NCBI GenBank assembly: GCA_947095535.1
Contig: OX352773.1
Span: 131,469,781 to 131,533,780, forward strand
Direction of reading: 5' to 3'
Source of the DNA: Poecilobothrus nobilitatus
Taxonomy: Eukaryota > Arthropoda > Insecta > Diptera > Dolichopodidae
DNA length: 64,000 bases
A model generated the notes under the pieces. It ran no database searches. It saw nothing but the letters and a program-made list of their open reading frames with translations, and was not told the DNA's origin. Below, piece by piece: positions 37,322 to 47,725 of the stretch. Each line of letters starts with the position of its first letter. The first letter of the stretch is position 1. The position numbers and the translations under genes are program-made.

Positions 37322-37323
37322 CT

Positions 37324-39085
37324 GCAACAACAAAAAAAAAATTAGTAAAATAAAATATTATAAATTAAGGATTAAAATCGCAATTATAATTTGTAATGGT
37401 TTTGAATTATTTAAATAAATTTTGTTTATTTGTTGGCAACTGGTGGGTGCACTTCTTATTTGACAATATTTATTAATACTTAAAAAAACTTCTTGTTATA
37501 TCAATTATGTGGTATAATTTTTCTCTTAATTTAAAGTACAATATTAGAAACATGGAAATTTTAGTTTATATTCTTTAAATCGAAATTTTTTTAATACCCC
37601 TATAAAAGGGCTTTAAAACTTATTTTTTTCGTAATTTACAAAAAGTTACAAAAAAGTGTGTATGGCATATTATATAATAGAATGATTATATGTATATATA
37701 TATATATGTATATAAACTATATGTACGATTAAACAAATTAATTCAATTCACAAATATTTAAAACATTAAAATAATAAAATTTTCTATTAAATTGACAAAA
37801 TTAATTATAATTATAAAAATGTTTATTTAAAATTGAAGAAAATCTAGTCAGACCGGTTAATTTCCTTTTGCAAGAACCAACAAATAAGGTTATACTATAT
37901 ATAAATAAAATTCAATAATTGGAAATAAAAATTGAAAAAAATTTTTTAACTACGATCTTTCTAATTCATATTAGAAAAAAAAACTACATTAAAAAAGTTT
38001 AGCTTAACGAAAAAGTAAAAATTAAAAATTTTAATTAAATAAATTGTACAAAATTCAGCATGCAAACAAATATCAAAAAGCATCTTAGGTTCAATGTTTT
38101 AAATATGTCTGCAATAAATAGTATGGATAGAATAATGATTAAAAATAATTTAAATTCGAATTATTTTTCTACGACTACATATGGTGCTGTATGGTATATT
38201 ATAAATTTTTATTCTTGTCTTTTTTCTTAATTTTGTTCCTATTTTCTTAAGAATGGCGTAATTTCATTTGTTTTGTTGTAGGCCACTGCTAAAATTAATA
38301 TTCGTATAATAACTAAAAGGCAGATCAAGTTTGCAAAACTAGGTGAACTAGTAATTTTGTTGATTTTGCACTTTCTGCAAATTAGGAACATGATATTTAA
38401 TATGTGATCAGACCGCAGTGCAGTTGCAACATTTATTAGTATTAAAAGAAAAATCAATTTTTAATTTTTTAGTTCAGCAGCATTCAATAGTTGACGCGAC
38501 ATTTAATATTTCGTTGTTGTTTCAACAGGTTTAGTAGAAGTATAAAAAAATGTTTTCATTAATTGAGGAGAAACTATTAAGTATGAAGTATATGCATTCA
38601 AAAAAAAATTTTGTTTATGAATATATACATACATATATGTATTTATAAATTATTAATGTCAAGAAAAGAAATTAAGAAAATTGTTGACTCTATTTTAAAA
38701 TTTATTACAGAGTAACTTCAATTTATAATTTTCAAGTTTTTTTAACCAGTTATTAATCGGAAAACTTTTTAATATTTACTTTACTTTGACCTCAACCTAT
38801 ATCTAATTTGATTATAATACTATGTTAAATTTTATTAGATTTTTTCAAAGAAGAAAACTATGTATAGGTATTATTATCATATTATTTTCGATTAATATTA
38901 TAATTTTTTTAAATATTTATCAAATCAAAAAAATTGTTACAATGTTTAAATGCGTTTATGAAATAGCTCTTCTATACATAATCAAAAATCATTCATAATT
39001 AATTTTGATTTCATCTGCTGTTAATGTTCTGCAACTATTTCCTATGTGTCTGAAGCGTGATTTCTCTTTATTATCGTAGGAAAAA
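37324..39085 (-). other. Probable intron of the same gene, no exon identified
   Basis: AT-rich sequence upstream (in gene orientation) of the acceptor at 37323-37322. It contains a (TA)n tract near 37690-37715. No upstream exon was recognised here or farther right in the window, but short exons could be missed by eye. Confidence 0.45.
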
Positions 39086-39690
39086 AGTAATGTAAAGAAA
39101 TGGTTTTTAAAGCGCACATTTTCCAAAAAACAATAAAAACAGTTTGGAATTGTGACTTGCTCAACGTAATGTTTCAATTTTGATATTTACGATTTACTTA
39201 TGAAAAAATTTGTGCTGAAGATCTTTTATTACAAAAAATTTCAAGGCTCTACCTGAAAGTGTTACAAAATTTTAAAAACTTTTATAATTTTGATATTGAT
39301 TTATAGAGTTAAAAAAGGTTCCTGTCGTTTGGCGTTTTTAGGTAGGAAAAATATAAAGCAGAACCAGAATATATACACATTTGAAAATAGGACTTTTTTC
39401 CAATTTTGAACAGTTGTAACTCCATAACTCTATGTTAACACATGTACAAATATAATATCGGAGCTTTAATTTTCATGTCCTCAAGAAAAATTTCTACAAT
39501 TGCCTAACACTTACACTTTTCGTTACATAAAAAACATTAACATTAATTTTTTTAAGAGATCTATTCATGGTTAAAATTTCATTAATCTTAAACAGTGTAG
39601 AAGTTTTGTAAACAATCGGATAGATGGACAGAGTGAAACTTATAGGCCCAACTTTCAAAATTTTTTTGAAAAATATTATTAAAAATAGTG
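39086..39690 (+). mobile_element. Repeat family C, copy 6 (shortened)
   Basis: Contains the family start block (AATGGTTTTTAAAGCGCACA), a central TAACTCCATAACTCTATG segment and the 3' block GATGGACAGAGTGAAACTTA at about 39622-39641. It is internally deleted. 39691-40100 has no recognised feature. Confidence 0.5.
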
Positions 39691-40099
39691 TAATAAAAAT
39701 AATGACTAAAATATTAGAAAGGCAATTCTTTATGTACAATTGATAAAAACTTATTTAGTTTTTGTGTACCTAATCTTTTAGGAATCTTATAAGACTTCCA
39801 TTGAGTACACAAAGTAACAAAAAACGTTATAATACTAATTCAAAAAATATTCCTATATAATGCGTTAGTACCATATAAAAAAATTTAGGTAAATCAATTT
39901 ATAAAATAGCATCTGATCAACTTTGATTTTACGATGATAGTTTATGCTTAAGAAATTAACAAAATCTAAGGAACTAATGAAAAAATGAATTATTATTTAT
40001 TATCAATATTAAAATATTTTATTTTCCTTTCTTTACTTCTCTTGATAGGATCAACACTAGACATTTTCATCGAAATATGTTAACTATTTTTGTGTTGGC

Positions 40100-40204
40100 A
40101 GTAGGTGTTTTGGCAACTCGTATCTTCTACGGGTGTTACAAGAGTGTTTACAAGGGGGCAATGCTCCACGCGTTTGCGGGTGTTTCGTTATTTGTGTGAT
40201 AATT
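40100..40204 (+). repeat. GC-richer segment, direct repeat with 42095-42175
   Basis: ACAAGGGGGCAATGCTCCAC followed by GCGTTTGCGGGTG at about 40154-40187 matches ACGAGGGGGCAATTTTCCGC followed by GCGTTTGCGGAAG at about 42107-42139 in the same orientation. The surroundings share little else. Confidence 0.55.
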
Positions 40205-40690
40205 GAGGTTTGAATTTTTACAGAACATAATTTGTAACCGTCCTTGGTTAGAATACACTACATATAATTCCTATGCTAAATAAATTCCTGCAGTGTATTG
40301 CCGATTAAATTTAATCTTAACCAGATTTCGCTATACAGTACAGTCAATTTCACACAAGTTCGGAATATTATCATTATCTTTGTGTTGCTGGATATCTGAA
40401 ATTTACCTCACACGGTTTTAAATCTTCCAAATATTGTTCTGGTTTTTCTTAATATGTTGTCTGTATTCTTCTTGGCTCTTCTGTTAATTGATAAGATGTT
40501 ACCATAGAAGTATTTTACAAACTCAATCTGTTGACCATTAAAATGAAAATATTCTGCACGATTATATTATTGAATCGCATTGCCTTTGTTTTACAATATG
40601 TTAGGAGTGTTTCGTCTTATCAATAACACAATACTCATCAGTAGGCATTTGTAATGTTGAAATTGCCTACACAACTCCTGTTTATGCTTC
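40205..40690 (-). pseudogene. RTE-type non-LTR reverse transcriptase fragment
   Basis: The minus strand from about 40690 reads TKAMRFNN, then a FHFNGQQIEF region, RKTRTIFGRFKTV and SSNTKIMIIFRTCVKLTVLY followed by SEIWLRL. This is the thumb/post-RT region of RTE-like and related endonuclease-RT elements, where a conserved KARxxFGRM...NTKIKLxxTCVxSVLLYGSE-type block is expected. Multiple stops and shifts are present. A second RTE-like fragment (endonuclease, plus strand) lies at 44811. Confidence 0.6.
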
Positions 40691-41605
40691 TAATATATTC
40701 CAATACTTAAATGAATTTCTAGAGGAATCTTCTTTAGAGGAATCTTCTTTATTTTCTTCAAAGTTATTAGAAAATAATTAAAAAACCTTTTACGTATGTT
40801 TTCCTAATAACTTTCTCTAAAAACATTTTCGTCAATAAATTAATTAAATTATAACAATCTTTTTATCGAAGGCAGAAAATTTCTAATATGTCGAACTTAT
40901 GTCGTTTGTTTTGAACTTATGGCGTTCGAATTTATGACGGGGAGCTATTTTTAGTACCTATATGTATGTATAAATATATATGTATTTACTTTTTCTTCCT
41001 TAGTTTAAGCATTATATAGTGTATATACACGTTTGATTATATTGTGAACCTAGTTTTTGAAAATGTTTTTGAAAATATAAATAAAATATTAGAACAGAAC
41101 AATAGATTATATTTATTATTTCTTAAATGTTAGAAAAACTTAATACTTACTAATTATTACTATTGTTAATAACACTACTTATTCATTTTAGTGATGGGCA
41201 AAACGATAAGAAAACAAAATAATTGCTGACCGCGCAGAATTTCAGTTAAACCAAACAATATGCGTAAGTTTTAGTAACATACAAATCGAAACTATAAATA
41301 TACCCAGCCAGTTAAAAATTTAAATTCAGGAACATAAAACCGGAGATAGAAACAACACTTTGAAGAAATTACCAATTCAAACGACGAAAACGAAATAAAG
41401 GCTGGTTGCCACTTTTAAACAAACTGTATCAATTAAGTCAACATTCCGGCATTATTCTCGATGGTATATATAATGGAATCTTTAAAGTTTATATACTCTT
41501 TATAGATTTCAAAAACGAAAAAATTATTCATATTAAACACGACATAAGTTCGAAAAAAAAAAAGCAAATTTAAGGATAGGTTTATTTATAATATTTTTAT
41601 TGTTG

Positions 41606-41875
41606 TCATTTGAACACTTGAATAACATCTTTAACTGGTGCTCTGCAATATGGGCAAAGATAGTTGTTTTCGGTTTTTGCAATTGCTTCAGCTTGTAAAG
41701 AAAATTGACATGTGTGGCAGATCTTAAGGTGCCGGCACGGCAAAAAAAAACAATGCATTTTCAACCTGTGATTGGGTTGGAGACTCGGTTTCATCTATAG
41801 TTTCGGTTGATAATAAATCGGATTCCTTGACTATTTCATCGTCATCATCATCATCATTGTCCTCAAAATTGTTAG
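41606..41875 (-). pseudogene. RING-HC finger fragment (IAP/Neuralized-like C-terminus)
   Basis: The open minus-strand frame 41606-41794 ends with FLPCRHLKICHTCQFSLQ, then NNYLCPYCRAPVKDVIQVFK and a stop. The C-x-H-x2-[IC]-C-x2-C and C-P-x-C-R pattern with a hydrophobic tail right at the C-terminus is the second half of a C3HC4 RING, as at the ends of IAP and Neuralized proteins. Upstream, in a different frame, an acidic run EDNDDDDDDEIVKESD and a Thr/Glu/Ser segment lead up to it, so a frameshift separates the two parts near an A/T run at about 41745. The first Cys pair of the RING is not intact. No introns or full gene are visible. It is either a retrocopy or captured fragment, or a gene with a sequencing indel. 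Confidence 0.55.
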
Positions 41876-42089
41876 AAGTGTTTATTATTTAAATGCAACT
41901 TTTGCATTTTTTATTCGAAAAAATCTATGAAACTGATAATGGAAATATGATAATGCAACATTTTCAATGGTGCCGAAAAGCTGTTTTAAGCAACTTTTAA
42001 TTGCGCAGATAGAATATTTTGAACAGGTTTTTATTTACTTAATATTTTTGTATTTGTATATTTTGTGTGTGAAAAAATACATAAAAGTG

Positions 42090-42175
42090 AGGGTGCGGAG
42101 AACGAAACGAGGGGGCAATTTTCCGCGCGTTTGCGGAAGCGGTCGGCTAACCGGGCCGCGCGAGAGACCTATATA
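42090..42175. other. Local GC-rich patch
   Basis: Roughly 60% GC over about 80 bases (CGCGCGTTTGCGGAAGCGGT, GGCCGCGCGAGAG) within DNA that is otherwise mostly A and T. It contains the second copy of the GGGGGCAAT...GCGTTTGCGG direct repeat. The function is unknown. Confidence 0.5.
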
Positions 42176-42559
42176 TCATTAGCTGCTACAGCAAAAGCTG
42201 ATTAGAGTTTAAAAATTTAGACAAAATTATTTTATTTTATTTCATTTTAATATTCACACGTAATATATTTTAATATTAACGGGTCATAAGTTCGAAAAAA
42301 TTATTAATATTAAAATTAAAAGCGACATAAGTTCGACAAAAAATTTTTAAATTAAGTATTTTTACATACAATGATACAGTACATTAGAAAAGGCAAGAAC
42401 TATTAAAAGTAAATTACATAAAAAAAAAATAAAAAATATAAAAAATTTTTAGTTTAAAGAGTTATTTTTGGAGAATTATTTTTAAGCAAGCTTAATAATG
42501 GATTTTTTAATGCCGATAAGTTGAAATTTATTAAATTTTCGCTATTTTGATACATATGT

Positions 42560-43075
42560 ATCGACGTTATTAATGTTGAAAATATGAAATATGATAAGGT
42601 TCACATTCGGAATAACGAGCTGCTAAAGCAGATTTATCTGTTTCATTATTTTTATAATTGCTAAAATGTTCTTTGAATCTTATTGAAATTTCCCTTTTGG
42701 TTTGACCAACATATAATTTATTGCAATTGTTATCACCATAGCTACTTTTATAAATTTCAGATTTTTCTAAACTACTTAGATACATTTGCGATAGAAGAGG
42801 TAATTAATTTTTTAAGGTTATTTGGATTATGAAAAATAGGTAAAATATTATACTGTTTAAAAATAGGTTTTAAAAGCGAGTTTAAACCTGCAAAATAAGT
42901 TAAAGATCTGAAAATCAATTTGAATTTCTCTATTTGATTAAGCGTAATTCCATTCAGTCTATTTTCTTTGATAAAAATCGAACAATTCTTTGAAAAAATC
43001 AAAAGAGAAACCATTAAATCTATGGTTATGGTTGTCATGTGCTCAAAATGTAAAATACATTTGTGCCTTGCAAAA
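42560..43075 (-). pseudogene. Penelope-like element fragment with GIY-YIG endonuclease
   Basis: The minus-strand frame 43038-42772 gives LTYFAGLNSLLKPIFKQYNI, then LPIFHNPNNLKKLITSSI, which is the RT-to-endonuclease linker of Penelope-like elements. After a frameshift at about 42780 the frame 42785-42570 gives EKSEIYKSSYGDNNCNKLYV followed by GQTKREISIRFKEHF and NETDKSALAARYSE. This is a GIY-YIG nuclease domain: the (E)IYK and LYVGQT strands and the catalytic Arg of ISIRFKEH are visible. The RT core is missing upstream. Penelope elements with this domain are known from insects. Confidence 0.85.
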
Positions 43076-43139
43076 AATCAAAATTGTTTTTAAACTTTTC
43101 ACTGCTAATAATTTGTTTATTTATTTTATTTTATATTTT

Positions 43140-43416
43140 ATAAAATGAATTTTTATCCAGCCATTGGTGCAGTGGTTGAAGCTTCGCTTCTCATTCATAA
43201 GGGAATGAGAGGTCTCGGGTTCGATTCCCGGCTGGGTACAATAATTATAATACAAAAAAAAAAAAATTCATATATCGCAATATATAAATACTTAAATATA
43301 TCACATAATATCTCGTACACCCCACATTCCTATCAGGAAACAGGGGTTATAGCTAGTTGGCACATTTATGTACCACGGTAACTGTATATAAATAAATAAA
43401 TAAATAAAATGAATTT
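43140..43416 (+). mobile_element. tRNA-derived SINE with 13-bp target site duplication
   Basis: The body 43153-43403 begins CCAGCCATTGGTGCAGTGGT (A-box region), has GGTCTCGGGTTCGATTCCCG (perfect B box) and closes the acceptor-like stem with GGCTGGG. It then has an A-rich linker, a unique body (ACAGGGGTTATAGCTAGTTG) and an (AAAT)n tail. It is flanked by the exact direct repeat ATAAAATGAATTT at 43140-43152 and 43404-43416. The intact duplication suggests a relatively recent insertion. It lies next to the Penelope fragment. Confidence 0.85.
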
Positions 43417-43419
43417 GTT

Positions 43420-44300
43420 ATCTTAATGTGAATCTTTGGAAATGGTTTGGATTAGCGTCTGCGTTCGATTGAAATGAAATTTTTTATAACGGTACTTAGT
43501 GATGTCACCAACATTTCATAGAAGACCACTTTGACCGACAAGGTCATTTGAAGGTCAAATTGAAGGTCAAATTTGAAAATTTCCCTATTATTTTGTAGTA
43601 TTTTACTTTATCCGTTATATCTTTCATCTACGATAACATACAGGAATTTTCTACATAATTGTAGATCATAATACTACATTTAATATATATCTTGTTTCAT
43701 CTTAATCGGTGTTACCATTTTTGAGATATTGCAGTTTCAAGTAGAAATTTTAATAAAAAAAAAAAAATTAAAACTTTCCAAAAATCCACTATACATGTAA
43801 AATTTTCAAACCCACCCTATATTTATTACTATACCGTTAGAAAACTCTTTTCAACCTCTTTTCAACGGTATATAACAATAATAATAAAAGAATCAGAAAA
43901 TTAAAATAAAAATAAGCAAAAATAAAATAAGATAGTTTTAACATTTTGCAAAAATACTATATCAAGTTTTATAATTTCGAAAAAACCAAATTAGTTTTAA
44001 ACGCAATTGGATCCAACTTTATGAAAACTCATGAAAAAAAAATTATATATAATTATATAAAATTATATATTTTATGTTAATTAAAATTGTAGAAAATGTT
44101 ACGAAAATTTTGTAATGTATTTTCCGGCCACTAGATGACGCCAGAGATACTAATGGCATATATATTCGGAAACTTGGAGATATAAAGTACCGTTATGTGA
44201 TGACGTAATTTAAATCTACGATCACCCCTTAGCGGAACTTGATCTGATATATATTTCTGATATCTTGTCTAAAAGGTTTGTTTATCTAGTGAAGCCTACA
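43420..44300. other. No gene; contains a cluster of AGGTCA half-sites
   Basis: AGGTCA occurs at 43541, 43552 and 43564 in the same orientation, with TTGACC at 43531 in the opposite one. ATAACGGTAC at about 43486 recurs inverted as GTACCGTTAT at about 44188. No coding potential is visible. 44301-44810 also holds nothing recognised. Confidence 0.4.
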
Positions 44301-44810
44301 AAATAATAAGAGAAAAAAAAGATAATTTGTTTGGTATCAGACATTTTGCTTAATCCATTTATATGTGTTTCATTCAGAGACCTGTCACTATTAATTGAAA
44401 AAGTTACATTTACAAGAGTTAGTATATTAGTAAATGATTTATTTTGTTTTGTTTTTTTTTAAGTTGTTTCGAACCTTATTAAATAATAAATACAATGTAT
44501 TGTTCTGTTCTAATATGTTATTTATATTTTCAAAAATGTTTTTCAAGAACTGGGTACTCTTCTTCAGTTAATTCTAGAACTAGGTAATCTTAATTCTCTT
44601 TTAATAAATATAATAATTGCCTAATTAATTCAGCTTTTATTAATTATTGATCATATCTTAAGAGTTATCATTACATCTTCCAATTTTATTAATTTTATCT
44701 GATATCAAAATCACAAAATAATAATAAAATAACCAGAAAATTATCTAACAAAAATAGAACTTCGAATTCGATTTTCCAATGTTTGTATGTTTTAATGCAA
44801 TTTTCTCTAA

Positions 44811-45445
44811 TCAATGACAGAGTGTGCAACAAAGACAAAAATCAAGACCAGTACAAGTAGAAAAGGAAACGTGGAACTATCAAGTAGAAATTCTGAGCTT
44901 AAGTGAAATTAGATGGTCCAACAACGGGTAAATCACAACCTTACATGGTAACACACTAATATACTGTCACAACAATAATAGTGAAGAGGAAGTAGGAATA
45001 GTAATAGTAAAGTACCTTAGTAAAAGTCTAATGAGTTGGCAGGCCGTCTTTAACAGAATATAAATGCTAGACTATATACACATATCAGAAAACTAACAAT
45101 ACTGCAATGTTATATCTGTATAGAACTATCAAGCTAGTATTTATCTGTGTATAGAACTAGTATCTGTATATAAGACTTCTTCCTAAAACTAACAACAACT
45201 CTAAGTAACATATCCAGAACGAATAGAGTAATATTGATGGGTGATTTGAACGCCAATCTCAAATAGCTCAGAGAACATAAAAAAATGTTATGCTGATATG
45301 ACAATAGCGAACGGCTAATTGAAATTTGTCAACAACACAATATGGTTGCACAATGTATTCTATTTCCTCGCATAACAATACATAAATAACATGGACATCG
45401 CAAGACATCGTCACAAATGTTAACAGTCCTTGCTAGACAACTTAA
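44811..45445 (+). pseudogene. RTE-type endonuclease fragment
   Basis: The plus strand gives VEILSLSEIRWSNNG, a MSWQAVFNRI segment, VILMGDLNAN and NERLIEICQQHNMVAQCILF followed by FPRITIHK. These are landmark blocks of the apurinic-like endonuclease of RTE and craniofacial-development-protein-like retroelements (LSEIRW, GDxNA, and the ...FPRxxIHKxTW... segment before the SDH region). Many frameshifts and stops are present. It ends where an inverted family A fragment begins. Confidence 0.7.
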
Positions 45446-45489
45446 ATAATTGATTTGCTTAAATTTAAATTCAAAATTATACCTTTTCT

Positions 45490-45642
45490 TGAATTTTTTT
45501 TTTTTAGTCAATAATTTAAAATTGTTGAAGATGATGCGCAGTACAAAAAAAAATAAATAAATAAAAAATATAACGGTTGCTTGAAGAAGTTTTATTTGTA
45601 TGATATTGGTATATACTTATATATCATGTTTATTTACATAAT
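45490..45642 (-). repeat. Inverted fragment of family A
   Basis: The complement contains TTCTTCAAGCAACCGTTATA and GTACTGCGCATCATCTTCAA, which belong to the middle of family A. Only about 150 bp remain. 45643-46510 beyond it has a small hairpin (CCGTCATAGAATGACGG at about 45652) and nothing else recognised. Confidence 0.65.
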
Positions 45643-46514
45643 AGCTGTTGGCCCGTCATAGAATGACGGAGTTAATTATGCTAAATTTTATTTTTATATA
45701 CATAGGTATTTGTTTTTCCAATTTCCATCCGGAATTGTACCTGCACACTACAGTGTCAGAGTCAGACACACTAAATATGTATACTAATAAGAAGAAATGA
45801 AAAAACACTATAAAAATATTTTGTAACTCTTAATGTAAAAAGTGTATAGTTATAAAAAATTATCACCCACGAAAAAGACAGAATAAAAAAAACGATTTGA
45901 AATTGAAACCAAAAATAATAAAATACTGATTTGGGTACCTATTACACGTATATATACACACAATTCCAATTTCAGTTATCTCTGTGCTAATACATTAAAC
46001 TCGCACCCCAACAAATTTATTTGGGTAGGTACCCGTAATAAAATGACCATCTAAAAATATATGGTGTTATTTGTTTTTTATTTTAGAACAGTGGGTATAG
46101 AAAATAGAAAAATATATTGCACCTACTCTTGAAAATTGACTTTTTTGCTGTCTGAAAAATGCATTAGGTTTAGTAAAAAGTAAAACTACTTCCTATAACT
46201 ATACTTTGATGGTGACGTGTCAGAAGTTCCATTAGTATTTTTGAATCACTTCAAATTCCCTCCTAATTCAGATTTTCAGACATACATATATATATATACT
46301 TATTCTGGAAAAAGGAGCAAATCTGATTTCGCAACCGTCTATAAAATTTCTTCAAAATAGATATATGTATATACATAAATGTATATGTATACATCCTGGC
46401 TGGCCGGAATTTGGAAAATAATTGTATCTGATTTTATAGTTGTCCGGGGCATAAATTGAAGTTTAGTCTAGAAAGTTTACTCTAAACGATATTATTACAA
46501 TATTGATTATTATC

Positions 46515-46592
46515 ATTATCCAGCCAATGTTGTAGTTGTTAAGACACCGGCCTGTCATACGTAAGGTCTCGGATTTAAACCCCGACTGGGTC
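46515..46592 (+). repeat. tRNA-like SINE head
   Basis: CCAGCCAATGTTGTAGTTGT, then GGTCTCGGATTTAAACCCCG and ACTGGG correspond position by position to the head of the SINE at 43153. The B box is damaged (GATTTAAACCC), so pol III activity is unlikely. No clear body follows. The next 300 bp up to the LTR are AT-rich. Confidence 0.55.
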
Positions 46593-46911
46593 ATATAGAT
46601 AAATAAAAATATTAGACATTTTTCTTATAATATATAATTAATAGAATATAATTTAATTAAAAATAAGTATATATGTATGTCCTATAAATTACAATTTAAT
46701 ATCATATAACAATATTAACAAATAGCTATATATAATAAAATAATAATAAACCATAATTCTTGTACTTCAGACTTGTGCATAAAAAAATATACATATAAAT
46801 AAATAAAAAAATTAAATATAAACATTTTAATCCAAATCACTGCTATCACTGCCATACCTTTAAATAAAAAATTGTAACCCACTAATAACCAAATGATTTT
46901 TAAGGGTAAGC

Positions 46912-47330
46912 GAGTTATGTATCCTATACCGGACACTACAACAACAACTAACATATTATTATAAGTTAACTTACTAACCATTAATACATTATTTTACCTT
47001 ATATTATTATATTATATTTTTGCTAACCTAATCATACTTGTAAATTAATAAAAGTTAAATTAAAGGTAACTTGTTCCATCATGTTAAAATCAATTGAATT
47101 ATAAAGTATCAAATTATTTCTCACAATTATTGTAGACATAGAATCAGCACCTTTTAATTAAACATGTGTAACTTACCGGTGCTGATTCAACAAATAAATA
47201 ATATATAAGGAACCAAAATTGTAAAAATCAAAATTAATTAATAACAATCAATCAAATAAAGAAGTAATATTAAATTAAAGTTGCATTTTTTTTATTTAAA
47301 TTGTGAACCAGTCACATATTTGGCGCAGTC
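46912..47330 (+). mobile_element. 5' LTR of an errantivirus-type retrotransposon
   Basis: Begins AGTTATGTATCCTATACC. The first 325 bases recur at 54268-54592 with only three substitutions that I can see. It ends just before the primer binding site. It contains an inverted repeat GAATCAGCACC (47141-47151) / GGTGCTGATTC (47178-47188) that could form a stem-loop. The start AGTT matches gypsy-group LTRs. Confidence 0.85.
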
Positions 47331-47348
47331 GGTAGGATAGGCAAACGG
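47331..47348 (+). other. Primer binding site, tRNA-Ser type
   Basis: TGGCGCAGTCGGTAGGAT directly after the 5' LTR. TGGCGCAGTCG is the complement of the 3' end of insect tRNA-Ser, the primer known for 17.6/297-type errantiviruses. The leader 47349-47725 is non-coding. Confidence 0.8.
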
Positions 47349-47725
47349 TCTATCTTCGTGTAATAACAAAATCACTAATAAAATAAAATAGTATTCTGTG
47401 AATTAAGCCATAATTCTACCTAAGGTGAGGCTGCCTTGGGCACAGAAAATTAATAGAAAAAATTCTAATAAAATAGTGAAAGTGTAAATCAAAGACATTC
47501 AAAGGATTATTGAAATTATTTCGTTATTGCATTATCCAAATTGTTAGTAGTTTTTGACTGTTTCAACGGATTATTGAGATATACAGACACAGGTATTGAA
47601 GGAATATCAATACTTCACGAAAATTTCCGGAGGATTTTTATCCATTGTTGCCTTCCTGATATGATGTGGATACCCATCATTTTAATGTAAGTGCTGTTTT
47701 TATTATCATTTATAAAAAATAATTT

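Larger units (their letters stand above)
40885..42345. repeat. Patchwork framed by an inverted 15-bp repeat, GTCGAACTTATGTCG
   Basis: GTCGAACTTATGTCG at about 40888-40902 has its exact inverse CGACATAAGTTCGAC at about 42322-42336. A third related copy, ACGACATAAGTTCGAAAAAA at about 41540-41559, shares its AAAAATTATT.ATATTAAA upstream context with the right-hand copy (42297-42320) as a direct repeat. A RING-finger fragment and a GC-rich patch lie between the last two. It could be the remains of a DNA transposon with inverted ends, or of an element with direct ends, carrying host-like coding DNA. Confidence 0.45.

Noticed and set aside
41967..42182. 71-codon ORF crossing the GC-rich patch
   Set aside because: The frame only happens to stay open across the patch. 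There is no motif, and most of it is AT-rich sequence.
43158..43245. Functional tRNA gene
   Set aside because: A and B boxes are present, but the sequence continues into a SINE body with an (AAAT)n tail and target duplication, and no proper anticodon arm was identified.
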